Shown piece by piece: positions 34,194 through 47,929 of a stretch of 64,000 bases of DNA. A program made the translations under genes and the position numbers. A model generated the notes under the pieces. That model saw only the letters and a program-made list of their open reading frames with translations. It was not told where the DNA came from and searched no databases. The stretch comes from Oxytricha trifallax (Eukaryota > Ciliophora > Spirotrichea > Sporadotrichida > Oxytrichidae), in assembly GCA_000711775.1 (NCBI GenBank), contig ARYC01000075.1:62001-126000 (forward strand), written 5' to 3'. Numbering within the stretch: position 1 is the first letter of the stretch; each line of letters begins with the position of its first letter.

Positions 34194-36164
34194 TGGATAA
34201 AAACAATTCAAAAACGCTAACTACAACTAGCAAACTCATTTGTGAGGCTGGTAAGGATTAATGTTAATAATTCTTTGTAACCCATTCTTTGGCTTTTATT
34301 ATTTTAGAATCATAGAATTATATATGCCAAAGGGTTAATTAGCAATTAGTCGAGTTATGAATAGAGTGCAACAATATTATCTGCTGTTTCCATTTTGTAG
34401 GTTTTTGTGTTGGGATGGCAGGCACAGTTACTTATGATTTAATAAAAGATGATCCCGTGCTTTTACATATAGGTTGGGATTGTGATGGTATGATTAATCT
34501 TTTAATGTACTAATACTTATCTTAGTCAATTTATGTTGATATAAAGCAACCAAAAATTTTGGATACTTTATTGACGTGCTCCTGGTGTTTTAGCTATATA
34601 AAGCGAATTATATAACCAATCGAATGGACAATGTTCGCAAATTATGACCTCGAACAGTATATATGTATTTATATTAAAAAAAAGAAATAAATTCAATCAA
34701 TTATCTTGCAAAAAGTTAAATAGAAAAGGAAGTTATGAACAGCTAATGGGATTCAGCACCTTAAAATGTATTTATAGATTAACATTTAAATTATTTTAGC
34801 ATAAAATAAGTATTGCATTCCAGATTCAGAAATTAATGAAAAAATATATATAAAAAAATTAAGGATATTTTATGATACTTACTATGACAATATTTTTATA
34901 AATATCATTTTACACCAATTATTTTAATTGTAAATGTAGATAAATTCACAAATTAAGTGATAGATTTGGGTAAATACTATCTGTTAATGTTGATTCGTGA
35001 GGAAGCAGAAATCATCATAGGCACGATTAACTTGATAATTATGGGAGGCTGTATGGGTAAAATAATGTGTGGTTCACAATATTTAATGTGCTCTAAGTAG
35101 TAATGCCTACTGGGTCTATAAAACGAAAGACAATTTCGATTAATGAAAAATTAGTGGAAGATTTTATATAAAATGAAAATGAATTTAAATAATAAGTCTT
35201 TAGTATAGACAATTACAAATGGAATCCAGAAACAACTTTATTATCTTTCAAATATCCTTCATAATTTGCTCCATTTCGCCAGAATTCTTCTGTTGTTCCC
35301 ATTTTCTCCAGTTCCGCTAGAGGTCTCGGTCAGCCACCAGCTGGTAAGTATTGCTAAAATTAAAAATTTTAAGAAATCTTTTTGAAACTTACAAACTTTA
35401 GTAAATGACTAGCTGCTCCAGGAACGCCATCTTAAGTTTTTTAATTTATTTATTAATTAGATTTTTCCTCTTATTTTTCAGGATTCGTCAGATAATACTA
35501 TAATGTTTTGCAATATGGTGCATTTATGCTTTCTGGGTTCAAGTGGATCATATTTTTTCTAACAACTTATGCAGATGTGGCAAAATCAAATTGCTGTCAC
35601 TATTTTGAGTGTAACTGGTCAATTATTCTATAAAACTTCGACAGTTTAATAACCCAGTTATTTCCCCATAATTCTACTGATAATGCGATAGTGCATAAAT
35701 TTTTAACATTAGTTTAAATATACTCTTTTGGAGACTCAGTCTAGACGTCAAATGTGTTACCATTTAGTTTTTCGAACAAAGACAAAAGGATAAAGCAACA
35801 AGGTAAATTCTTAAAGCGGAATCGAACTAGAATGACTTACTGCAATTAATAATGCTATTTATAACACAAGTTAATCATTTTTGAGATGCTGTTTTTTTAC
35901 CCCTTATTTCATCTTTTCTGGGGTCATATTTACAAAAAGTTTGCAGAGCTTGGATCGAAAAAATAGATGATTGGTTATCTTATCGAGAAACGTGTTTCTT
36001 TGATTTAGACATCTTCTGTATTTCTCTTTGTTATTCGGAACAGTAATCTACATAATCTGAATGATCAACAATTTGTATCTTCATCCTCATCACATACCTT
36101 TCCTGTTATGAATCATTTTTTAATATTAATCTAATTAGATACATTAATTTTTTTTGGTATCTGA
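34194..36164 (+). CDS. Membrane protein, unknown family
   Basis: ATG at 34194 (MDKNNSKTLTTTSKLICEAG), then a GT...AG intron at 34251-34307. Later pieces include FCVGMAGTVTYDLIKDDPVL (about 34403), SIKRKTISINEKLVEDFIQN (about 35118) and a long last block from about 35480, with YNVLQYGAFMLSGFKWIIFF (a likely membrane segment), to the TGA at about 36162. The last block is open for about 225 codons with good periodicity. Two further GT donors follow CDG and QPPAG. Function not recognised. Confidence 0.5.
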
Positions 36165-36998
36165 ACATAGATTATTAAATTAAAAAAATTTTATTAAGAA
36201 AAGGTAATTGTTATTTAAAATATGAAATTAATAAATTGATTGTTATTTGCTAAATAAAATCAATCATATTTGCAGCTTTAACTGTTATTATATCTTGATT
36301 TTTCCTCTACTAACTTCTCGATGATTTACATTTGTTTTTTATTTTAACTTATGATTCTTAAAGAAATTTTATTCATGGTCACTATAATATACTTTACCTA
36401 ATTAGTAAAAACGTTGGCTAAAATCTCTGTGTTCCCCAAATTAAGTTAATACTATTTGGCTTTAGAGAATAAACTATAATAGTGTTTTGTATTTCTAATT
36501 CTCCCATTCGCATTAATATTTAATTTTAATCATGTTCATCGTCAATTTAGTAATCTTATACTCTCTTTTAAGGATTTTAATCACTTCTCATATTTTTTTT
36601 CCATACAATCAATGCTCTGATTCTATGGTCTTGGTATTTCTTGTTTTAAGCTTTACAATCTGGCAATAGTGCTTTTAGATATTAAGTTTCTTAACTTTCC
36701 TTGATTTCACTCTGTTTTGTAAATATTACCTTTTAGTAGATCTATCTGCAATTCCAGTGTCTGATTTGAGTTTATGTCTTATTGAGAGGCGGAGTCGATC
36801 CTTTAAATACTATTATTTGCTGGCTGATTATTGCCAATAAAAAGTTGATATTAAATTTTCTGCTGGATTGTGGTGGTTGTCGGCTCGCTAGCCAGTTTGC
36901 TAGGGATTTGAAGAAATCATTATGGATTAAATTGGGAATGAAGGATTGTAATACCTAGTTAATTGTCAAATAGTATGTCATATCTGTTGGTAGTCATT

Positions 36999-39720
36999 CA
37001 CAAAACTTTTTTTTTAAAAAAAAGTAATTATTTAACTATGCTTTAGTGTCTGGTAACATTTTTTCTATTTATAAAAGAGTTTTGTATTGTTATAATTTTT
37101 TTACTTAAATTTTATTAAAATCTTAGTTATTATTGGTGGAGCATCGGTGAGTCTTTTATAAATATGCTTTAGCATTTGTTGTCCTTCTCTCGAATTTCCC
37201 CCCCCCTTTCTTATTAATCTGGTTGAACAATCCTTCTCATCATATTTTCTGGAAATTAAAGCCTAATATCCTTAGAACTCACAGTTTTATTCTTTGAATA
37301 TCCTTTTATCGTCGTCATAATCTGATGATCCAATATTAAATTCTTTTTTATCAAATTTCCTTGAAAAAGATTATGATCGTCTGAGTCAGAGATATTGTAA
37401 AAAAAGTAATATTTTTAAAATACATTTGAAATGGTAATTTTATAGGAATGCAATATAACATTTTAAATTAATAATTATAACTACCTCTAATTACAAATGC
37501 TTTTAATTCTAATTTGATTTAGTGCACTTTTAATTTTAAATATATCTAATTAAGTAATTATGACCAAATTGTATATTCTAGAGTTTCAGAATTAGTTTTT
37601 TTAGATAGATTGTACAGACTTAAAGTAAGTGATTTAGTTTATTAAATTAATAATAAATATAGGAATGATTTAAATACTTAAATGGATGACACAGAAGGTT
37701 TAAAAACAGATTAACGAATACATTAGAAACAAGACAAGATTAGCGATGGAAAAAAATTATCTTCAGAAAAGGAGGAGATGAAAACTAAAGACGGCACATA
37801 TTTGTTTTTGAGATCAACACTGAGGACGAGCAGCAGGTTCACCGATATGTTGAAGAGATGGCCAAGTTGACTCTGCGGTGTGCCATTCACTCATCTTCCG
37901 CTGTGCGGTCACATAACCTGCAATGTAGTACTTACTAATACAGTGCAAGATAGATGGACTGGGCTTCTGCAAGAATTACTTTACTGGTACAGATTACCTT
38001 AGGTACAATAAATTGAACAATCTCTAATTCGCTTATGAGCAAGGTTAAACTAAGGAGACTGTTTTCTAATAATGAATAACTAAAACTTCAATGTGGTGAT
38101 CCAGGCTATTTCTAAGATTTCCAGGCATTCGCAAAAGTTTAGTCAGCAAATTAAGGAAGTAGAGGGGCTCTTCAAATGCATCTTCAGAGTCTTCGAGTAA
38201 CGACACTAATACCTTTAAGCAGCTTTCCGAGCCAAATAGATAAGCGGAGTTCAAGATATGTACAGAATGTAAAAGGAAAACGATGATGTTTGTGAATAGA
38301 TAATACTGAATCACAAAAAAAGTTGGTTATCCTCTAGTGTTACGAATAGAAAATTCTCCCCAGGCTTGAGCCATAATTTACTAAGTTGTAATCTCACGCT
38401 AACTTTTTGGAGAGATCTGACACAAGCCACCACACTTAAATCATCTGAACAACAGTAATTTGAAGAAATGCTGGACTTTGATGCTGTCGACAAGCTCTAC
38501 AAATGTATCTTTAGAAAATGTCCAGATAAAGTAAATGTCGTATGGCTATATGATGAGCCCAACACAAGGAAGACTGCAATAGCAAAGTTCCTTAGAAAGA
38601 TCTTTATCACAGAAGACTTCAAAATATTGAACAAGACATTCTGTATCGATCCCAGCAAGCCGAACTCTGAACCTAAGATCGTGATTATGGATGAGATTAA
38701 GAGAGACTTATTCTAAAGTGGGGAGAAGATTGATGATTTCAAGACCTTCTTTGAAAGTGAGGGGTACAAAGTCAACCTTAAAAACTAAAATCCCGTAATT
38801 AGATTTCAAAGTGCCAATGATAGTTATTTCTAATGAACTACCGTTTGAAAATATGAGCGCTCAACATAGAAAGTCATTTGAGACCAGGATGCTGAAAGTG
38901 GAGTTTATCGAGTAGATGCTCAGATCTGATAAGAATTTCCCCTTTATCTAGGTGGAGCTGGCACTGCACTTTAAGAAGAGATTAGAGGAAAATGGGGACA
39001 CTTTGTTACTATAGGACGAGGAGACAATCATAGAGAATTCACACGAGGCAGTACAGGAAAGTAAGCAGAGTCCACAGCTGTAAGATGATGATCAAGGAGA
39101 TGATAGTATGTGAGTATTTATCTGAACTTTAACCGTAATTAAATTGTTATTATTAATTTAATAAACTAAATCACTTACTTAAAGTCTGTACAATCTATCT
39201 AAAAAAAAACTAATTCTGAAACTCTAGAATATACAATTTGGTCATAATTACTTAATTAGATATATTTAAAATTAAAAGTGCACTAAATCAAATTAGAATT
39301 AAAAGCATTTGTAATTAGAGGTAGTTATAATTATTAATTTAAAATGTTATATTGCATTCCTATAAAATTACCATTTCAAATGTATTTTAAAAATATTAAA
39401 ATATAACTTAAAGGCAAATTTTGATGTTTCTAGACTCATCTGATTTATTATGTCCATTTCATTTGTATAATTGAACCTTCTCATTATTTTATTTGAGAAA
39501 TCATCAACACTCCTTCTTGTTAATTCCCTTAGTTTTTACCAATATATCATGGGCATGTTATATAACAATTTTGGCAACTTCAAATGGATTTTCAATTGTA
39601 TTTGTAGTTTCTGTGTCATATATTTCCTCTCAAAGCTTCAAACTATTTAGAGTAACTGCAAGTGAACCACTTTTAAAACCTGGGATGATTAACAAATAGC
39701 ATTTTGATGACTTTAATTCG
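36999..39720 (-). CDS. Unknown host gene split by a 2-kb IES
   Basis: Right part, read leftward from about 39700: NTIENPFEVAKIVIQHAHDI, then (one-base slip near 39510) SVDDFSNKIMRRFNYTNEMD and MSLETSKFAFKLYF at 39400. Left part from 37391: NISDSDDHNLFQGNLIKKN, then NKTVSSKDIRLQFPENMMRR, to the TGA at 36999-37001. The two parts share one frame exactly when the 2,001 bp between AATAT pointers is removed. One in-frame TGA precedes EEIYDTETT near 39620. Family not recognised; Glu/Lys/Asn rich, possibly regulatory. Confidence 0.65.
37397..39397. other. IES of 2,001 bp containing a Rep-like element (pointer ATATT/AATAT)
   Basis: ATATT at 37392-37396 and 39393-39397. Deletion of one pointer plus the interior joins FAFKLYF to NISDSDD in the host gene frame. 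The right pointer overlaps the outermost bases of the inner element's inverted repeat. Confidence 0.75.
37407..37656 (+). repeat. Left terminal inverted repeat of Rep element
   Basis: Pairs with 39147-39398 over about 250 bp. The outer end reads TAATATTTTTAAAATACATT. Confidence 0.85.
39147..39398 (-). repeat. Right terminal inverted repeat of Rep element
   Basis: Near-identical reverse complement of 37407-37656. Confidence 0.85.
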
Positions 39721-39839
39721 CTTATGGGCAATCCAATTCTAAAAAAAAAGCGCGTTTGGCTCTACAATTATTAGTAAAAAGATATACCCTCGTGCTATGT
39801 TATTCATGAATGTGTAGTGACTCACTGTAACATAAAACA

Positions 39840-42800
39840 TGCCCCCTTCATCGTAATATAAGCCACTTATAACGATTATAGTTAAATTTTATTTTGAACA
39901 AAAGTGTAGAAGGGTTGTAGCTCAAGTTTAATAGAATAAATAGAATAAAAATCATAAGAACCTTAAGTATTTGATATTTAGAGGAGACTGAGTTCAGTAA
40001 GACTGCCACCATTACTATTAAAATTATTTTCTTTATAAAACAAGGATTTCCCAGAAAAAGATATTTATTTGTATACCATTCAGTAAGAAACCAATTCTAG
40101 TTCTTATTACTTTTAATTTTTCTTTGCCATTTTTAAACAACTTGCTGGATTTAAATAATCAAAATTAATATTACATTATTAAATTTGACATGTAACAACT
40201 GTAGATTTATTCTTGATTATCATAATCATAGCAACAAATAAAATTTCAAATATCCATATAATTAGTGATGTAATAGTTAAATAAAAATTAAAAAATTTTG
40301 ATTATATATCATTATATCTAACACATAAACTATATGTTTACCTAAGTAGCATTCGATCCCCACATTATTCTTCAATCTACTGATTCTTTCAATATCTATG
40401 CAATTAAAAACTGAAAATAGGGCTTTTGCAATGCTTGGTGTATTAAGAAAAGCAATACAACTATCTTGTCACGAAGTTGTTTTAGAATAATTTAATTATA
40501 AAATTTTTAATTGTGTTTGTCTTTGAATGTGCAAACTTTCTTTAAAAAACCGATCATGCACTATATAATAACAAACAGCAGTAAAAATAAGAGGCAGTAA
40601 GTAAAGCATAAAAAATAATTTTTTAAAGGTATTTTCTATCACTTTCTTTAACAAAACCTGAATTCTTCAAGGAATGATCGAAAATATGTCATCTATTTAT
40701 TTAGAAAAATGAAAAACTCCATTAATAATATACAAATTTCAATATATATAAATGGTAAAAATATATAAAATTATGATTAGTAAAATAACTAGATATTCAA
40801 TTAATTCTTAAGATAATCGCTTTAAATAAAATGTTTATAAACATCTGTAAAGCTACTAATATAAAATTAAACTTCTTTGAGGGTTTTAAAAATATGGGCC
40901 AATTATAATCAATATCAGATACAGAACAGATTATTTATAAATGATTAGTCATTACTTTCATATATACTGTGTAAAATAAGTTTTCCTTAATGACACTGCT
41001 AATTTTAGACTCACTTAAATTACAAAAATAACTGCTGAAACTATAATTAAACTTAGAAACAAGATAGAACTCATTCCTTGATTTGGGCATTTACAATATA
41101 AACAAATATGAATGTAGTTGCAAGTTATATATTATTAAATTATAGTGATGACGAAATTACTTGACTTTTTAAAACCTGCAATATAATTTCCGTAAACTAC
41201 TCTAGTATAACCAAGAGCACATTGTCCCAGAGGGTAAGATATATTCCCACACATACATGCATGATTTGATCATTCTAGAAAAAGTGTGCTTCAGTTTGAG
41301 GATCTGGAGTAACCAGGTCTAAGGGAAACAAAAAAACATAGCATGTTGCTTCATATAGTATGAAATACATCTTGTATTATTCTCAGATTTAATAAATCAT
41401 ATGATTAAAATTTAATTTGAATCATAATATTAGAGGTAACATAGGATAAGTAATCACCTTCATTGCACTATATACAAAGTTTATCAGAGGTGTTTTACAC
41501 ACTTTATGATTATTTTTCTCTTTAAGTTGATACTAGAGTGGATTCTTTTTTGAAAAGAAATGTCACTGGCATAAGTCTCATAACTTATACCTGAAATTTG
41601 GAAAGCTAATTGAGCTTACTGGGCTAGTTCGAGGTTAATTGTGAACTTTGTGAAAATTTAGCTTGAAACTAATTAATACATTATCTAATTTTCTATTATT
41701 TTGTGATTGTATATACCCTCTACAGCGTTGATTTCAAAATTTTGCAAATAACTCCTTTCTTTAAACTTTTCTAGCTAGCCACACTCTAGATATGAGTCTT
41801 GTATAAATTACTATCCATGTCAAAAAATATAATGCTGTAAACCATATAGGTTTTCCCGGTAAAACAGATTTTAAGATAATCTTCTGTTATAGCAAATTTT
41901 ATTTTTTAAAAAAAATCATAAAATGCTATTTTTAATAAATATTTCCTTAGGCATTAAGGATTATTGAATAAAGGAACCCTGAAAACATACAACTCTTCAT
42001 TATTGATTAATTTATTTTCTTCTAAAGCTATACATGAAACTGGGTTGTTATAATTAAATGACTTCAAATTTTTAACTTTTATATTTAATTTTTTATTTTA
42101 TTTCGATAAATTATAGGATTGAGGTTATCTCAGTTGCTAACATATTAAAACATCAAATAATTCCTATAATTACTAACATTATGTCCATTTTGTCCAAAAT
42201 TATGCTTAAATATATTGCTACCATCATCTTTATATCTTTTTGAGTACCAAGAAATAGCTCCTCCTTCTTCAGTTGCGAAATGACTTGTGAATATATTTTA
42301 AGTCCAATGTAAAAGTCACAATTTGTGTCTAGTGCGAGTTGTTAATTGATACAGCTTGAATTCAAAGCACCCCAAGACCCTTTTATACTATTATTAAATA
42401 AACAAAATTAATTGTGCTTTATATTTCATAACTTGAACTTTGTGAGGTGTGTAACTGATATTTAAGGGTCCAATTATTTGTGAAAGTGTTCAGACTCATG
42501 TTTATTGGCAGGATTTATAGTTTTAACCGATCCACTATACATAGCTGAGTTATTATAAAAAATAGAGTTGAGGATAATTAAAAACAATTTTGTATTAAAA
42601 TTGTGTGAACTTGAAATGGACTGTATTTATTTAAAGTAAAATTCCTTGTACTCTTACTTTATGTGTTATAAATTGCTTCGCCCTCTTATCTTGATAAATT
42701 TAAGAATAACAGTTGACTACTATAATATAAAATATTTAAAAAAAAGTATTTTCTCATTTATTTGTAGCTAATTGTTACAACTGTAGATTATAGCCTTCCC

Positions 42801-43150
42801 TTACAATTTATTGTTTAAACCATTAATAAAAAGTAATCTTTTTGGCTGATACATTAGAGAGTGAAGCTTTAATAGAATTTTGACCACCTAATTTGTAATA
42901 TGATATACCAATCTTCAAATTAATGTTATTCGATTCTATTTCTACTTAAGTACTATTCGAAAACACAGTGTCTTAGACTTCTGTTTTATTTTAGTTAAAA
43001 AAATACAATAGTGCTACATGAAAAGGATACGGAATTTTTTATTGTTTTGTGGTTTTATGGCTTTATAGAGCTGAAAACAGTTGCGTATGACTGACTCCTG
43101 AGAGCAATGGCAATTCTCGAAAGTTGAATTGTTTTGGGTTAAAAGATTGT
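39840..43150 (-). CDS. Large ciliate surface/membrane protein, multi-piece
   Basis: Read leftward, coding blocks include VSAKKITFYQWFKQQIVREG (about 42850), LNSSCINQQLALDTNCDFYI (about 42360), SHFATEEGGAISWYSKRYKD (about 42285; the GGAI core typical of parallel beta-helix, pectin-lyase-like repeats), SCIALEENKLINNEELYVFR (about 42035), QLAFQISGISYETYASDISF (about 41610), HACMCGNISYPLGQCALGYT (about 41265), ALFSVFNCIDIERISRLKNN (about 40420; a motif I associate with large ciliate surface proteins, where it precedes the C-terminal membrane segments) and VMVAVLLNSVSSKYQILKVL (about 40005, hydrophobic). Order matches extracellular beta-helix, Cys-rich part, then membrane segments. Many AT-rich gaps are likely IESs; exact exon ends are not defined. 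Confidence 0.55.
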
Positions 43151-43654
43151 TTTTTAGTAATTTATGCTGAAGAAGCATGTGTTGGCGTTTAAGAAAAATA
43201 TTAATAAATCTTTAGAATGCTTAATTTAAGTCATTATAACATTAAAATTAAATGCAAATTCCAAAATTAAGGATTAGTTAATATTATAAATTAATTTATG
43301 CATCATCGCAGTAATCTACAAGTAAAGCAGGGTTGAATTATTTACAGTAATTTTTGAATTTGCAAAACTTGAATAATTGCTTAACAAAATTCAATAAATT
43401 GAGTATTTTTTATTAATTTTTTTTAAATAATTTTATTGAATATCTGAGAAAGCGGTATTAATGAATGTAGCATTAGAGAGTATAAAAGTAGCTGTGTTAC
43501 TAATCATCAAGTTCAAAATCTCCAAAAAATATCTGAGTTTTCTAGTGTAAGTAGGTAAGTGTGAATACGAACTGATATTGAAATTTGACTATGGAACTAC
43601 CAATTATACTTAATGGTTCTACTTTTATTTAAATCAAGACTCCCTTCAAGGAAA

Positions 43655-44185
43655 TAATCCCGCAAGACATTTATTTAAATAACTGTCCCGTTTATAATTT
43701 ATCTGATATTATTCATGTATTTTTCAGCAATTTTAATAGAAACATGCTTAATTAATTTTGAACAATTCTTGATAGATTTAGGTATAATCTTGGAAGATGC
43801 AGAATAATGTTCTTTTTTTTCTAAAAAAATAATTTTTCCCTAAAAAAATTAATTAGGGATTCAAAATTAGGCACCCAAAAAAAGCAAAAATGATTAGTGA
43901 TAAATCCTTTTGGAAATATAAAATAGAAAATGATTTTTTGAGATTCATGAATTAAGGTAAGTAGAGAAGAAAAAATGTGATTAAAAAAAAAAAGATTATT
44001 AAAAAAATTAATTAAAAACAGGGCAGATATTATCGCATCTGCCTCGAATGGGTTTTAAACTATATTTTTTCTAAAATTATAATAAATCATAAATTATATA
44101 TAGAGAGAACACTATCTTAGAGTTCTGATAAACAACGTTTGGACGCATCAATTTTTTTTGGAGGTTTTGATCTTGATGAATAGCA
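43655..44185. repeat. Dispersed repeat R1, copy B
   Basis: Counterpart of 9220-9740, same orientation. It keeps the GGCAGAT...ATCTGCC inverted pair (about 44020-44040) and the AATTAAGGTAAGTAGAGA block, with A-run expansions. No transposase or RNA polymerase III box is evident. Confidence 0.75.
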
Positions 44186-47100
44186 TTATTTAATAAAAAT
44201 CTTTGTTGAAAATTACAATGAAATCATTTATATTAATTAGCTAGAAAAATATAGCCCAAATACTTCTCATTAAAATAAGCATATTTTATATTTATAATTT
44301 CTTAAATTGACAATCATAAAATAATGATATCTTTTATATATATATGAATCTTAGACTTATACTTTTCGATTTAATGTATTAATAAATTATTTTAATTAAA
44401 GCTATGCTAATTAATATTTATTCATTGATTCAATGATAAATAAAAGTTTCTTCTTTAAATGCAGATAAATCTCTTGCATAATTCCCAATCAACGTACATC
44501 TACATTATGTTAATGATTAGTGGCTCTGTATATGGCTGTGTTTCTTGAGGAAGTGCAGTGTTCCATAGTCTTAAAAGAATTTGACCCTCCAAAAGCTGAA
44601 CCACTAGATAAGGCAATATTAAAGTTAAGGATAGTTTCTGCCTAGAATCCATAGGGTCTGAAGAAAAGTGTAAGTTCCCATAAAGTACTTGAAATCACAA
44701 TTTGTAATATTTAGTATGGTGTTTAGAATAAGATTATGATATTCAAGAAAAGCGTATATATTAAAAAGAGTTTACCGACGTTTACTATTCACCAGAGAGC
44801 AACTTTAATTTTTTAAAGTCGTTGTCCTTAGATCAAGACCACAGCCGAGGGACTCTACTTTTTAGGTAAAAATTTTTTCCTTGATTTTATCCAAATCTAA
44901 TTTTTGTTTTAAAATCTTTTGGCAACGTGAAAAGTGAATACCAATGATCATTACAAGATTGGTTTGAGTTTTTAAAAATAAAATAATGACTTATTTTTAT
45001 TAAAGATACCAATCATTTTTAAAAATTAGTGACAACATAATTAATATAATCAAGTTCATTCATTTTCTCAAAACTTATCATCTTATCAACATATTCAATA
45101 TCTTTTATATTGTGACAAAGCAATAGTAGAAATATAGAAAATTCACAGTGCTTGTTTCATGCCTAGCGAAAGCGTTTGTACCCAGAAGTTTATGTTATCA
45201 AAAGTAATTGAGCCTAAAATGTGCAACTAAGTTGGCACTTTTCTCTTGAACTGTAGGTCTTCATCAAATGATAGTATAATACACATTGATGTAAAAGTTG
45301 AGTTAGTGCATGAAATTTATAAAAATTATTGAATTATTTAAACATAACTATAGTATACATAAATACCATTTTTGAAATTCCTAGAGAAGTTGATAAATAA
45401 TAGCTTTATAATGATCTTATATGAAAGCTAATGTTACCTGATCAAACTAATGACTTTATATATCTTATCAATATTTAATTCATATAAAAAATTTTGTTAA
45501 AATATTTAAATTAGTTAAGCTATGAACGGCAAATAATTAAGTTACTTTTGTTCTTTTATAGAAAAATATGTCACTGTACTTTCATCCCCATCGCATTTCA
45601 TAAAATAATGCCCTTTGCCAAGATAACTAAAAAAAGTCAAAACTTTATGGATTAAATAATATATTACTCATAAAATACTGCAATTATTAATAAATTAAAA
45701 TTATGGCGGTTGCCTCTGCTAAATAAATAACTTCCTACAGTTAATGAATTGCATTTAAAACTACTTGACTTTGTAAGTAATTAGAAGTGGGAGATAGGTT
45801 AGTGTAAAAAGTAGATCATAGTATTTTCTAACTAGTAAAGTGAGGCTCCACATTGTAAAAATTATAAAAATTAAAAATCCAATGAGTAACTTGCAAATCT
45901 ATTAAAGTGTGGTGGGACCAGTAAATTGTTATTTAGAAATTGTATCACTCTCAATGCAGGAACTAATAACACCATCATCACAATCTCATAATTATAATAT
46001 ATTATTTTTTAATATGGGATTGTCAAAATTATAATGAAATTTCACCTTTTTTTAAATATAAAATAAAAGGAACGATGAATGCTTTGATGGCAAATTTCTT
46101 TTTTTACTTAAGTGAAGTGAACAATTTTGGATAAAATAATAAATTCTTGGTAATAGCTTTTCTAGGGGTGGCAGAAGTAGTTGAGTAGTAGTACTCATCA
46201 TGCCTTTCTTTGTCGTGTTTTAAAAGGAAAAGATTTGTAAATTTTAAAAAAAATTACTTGAAAATATATTTAATAATTACTATTAGTTTACAATATAGGA
46301 AACTTATAGTGTGAAGAGTCTTCTTATAGTAAATCAATAAAATATAATTATATACGCATCAAAATTAATAAAAATAAATGCTTTGGTAAATTTAAAAAAA
46401 AAATAAATATTACACCAAATTATTATTCATTTCCCAAAGAATATTAAATCTGAATATTAAAACTTAAATATTGTGTAAAGGAATATTTTTACTCAAAGCA
46501 AATTATTCTAAAGTTTAATAAAAAAAGAGCTAAATCTAGTTAATGGGCAATAATAATACAACAAAGAATTATCAATAGATACAGGAGGTATACTATATTA
46601 CTATGTTAATAGGTTTTTAATTCATTTATATTTTTATAAATCTATTCCATTCATTCAAGGTAACTTTGAAGGAGATTTGATTGTAAACCTAAACTTAAAA
46701 TTTATAATTCTAATTTTCATAATATATATTTCAAAAAAAGATAAAAGTAAAAAAATAACGATTGGAATAACCATGCTAGATTAATTTACTGTATGCAAAC
46801 TAAATTTTTTGCCCAAATAACTCACAAAAATGAATTTATACTACAACCCAAAACTTAATCAGATTATTATAATATATAAGTTATAGTATAAGAGATTCAA
46901 ATAAATCTTTATAAAATATTTTAAATGATAAGTAAAATATTTTCAAAAATATTCCAAATGTCTATATTGCAAGAAATTCATTGCTAATGATAAAACAATC
47001 CTAAATAAATCTTCCATAATTGTTTGAGTCAATAACATAAAATATAATATTTTATGAATTAATGATTTCTCATCCAAAACTCCAAAACCACTTGAATAGT

Positions 47101-47900
47101 TTGGTTGATTTTAGAAGATAATGTTTAAATAAGCGTATAGTTTAAAGTTAGTACATACTTTATTATCTATTATTCAACTTATGATGTTAATAGGAAAGAT
47201 TAATCATTATGATGATGAAGTTACTTAATATTTTTAATACATAAGAAAAGATACTTTTAAATTTTTTAATATTATTAAGATGTATCAGAGTAAAGTCTGA
47301 TAGAAATACATTTGAAGTTAAAGATAAAATCAAGATTTTTCTTTATCAAGACACTTTTGTTTATTAGGCTTATAAATCTTTTTTTTTAATGAAAAATTGT
47401 AAATAATTTAAGAATCTTTCTTATCTAAGGACTATCTAATAACTTTAAATAATGATTTAACTCCTTTTTTTATAATGATCTAAGAAAGATCTTCCTTGAC
47501 TATTATTTTATCAGTTTATTTTAAGAGTTAAGGAATAATTAATATATGTTTGCGGAGGAATATAATTATGAGAATTACTAGTCAATTAAGTAACATCTTG
47601 CTAAAAATATTGAGCCATCCTGAAATTAACTTTGCCAATCAAATTTGCGATATATTGTATACCAAATATAAAAAAAAATTAATCAGTCTTAGCAGCAAGT
47701 TTAATTGTTGATAACTCTGACACATGATCCTGCAGGAGCAACTAGCTATAAAAATTTTAATACAATTTACAAAATTTGTAATAAACAAATTATAATTTAC
47801 AAAAAAGGTCTACTTCCTTATTTTTATTAATTATGTAAATATCATTAAGAACTATCAATTTTTTTAAGATTAACAATATTTTGATTTATGTGTTCTATTT
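44186..47900. other. Gene-poor AT-rich region with minor coding-like pieces
   Basis: Minus-strand pieces with some periodicity: SGSAFGGSNSFKTMEHCTSS (about 44600) and DGVISSCIESDTISK (about 45980), both resembling extracellular surface-protein sequence. Otherwise low-complexity AT-rich DNA with no gene that I can support. Confidence 0.35.
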
Positions 47901-47929
47901 ACTAGTCTCTATCATAAAATTTATAAAAG

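Larger units (their letters stand above)
37407..39398 (+). mobile_element. CRESS-DNA/SF3-type Rep element with 250-bp inverted repeats (fossil)
   Basis: A virus- or plasmid-like element of 1,992 bp. Terminal inverted repeats at 37407-37656 and 39147-39398 look nearly identical; the only difference I noticed is the length of one T run, which suggests a young insertion or ongoing correction. The interior (37681-39113) is visibly richer in G and C than the surroundings and encodes on the plus strand a replication-initiator-like protein. The clearest part (about 38470-38930) resembles the superfamily 3 helicase of CRESS-DNA virus Rep proteins, with Walker-type A and B segments and an SNE-type motif C, followed by an acidic tail. 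The frame uses TAA and TAG as Gln, so it is adapted to the ciliate code. The copy appears broken, with perhaps three to five breaks. No capsid gene was seen. Confidence 0.7.

Noticed and set aside
38066-38493. Minus-strand open frames across the Rep element
   Set aside because: They lie opposite the replication-protein coding strand and show no motif.
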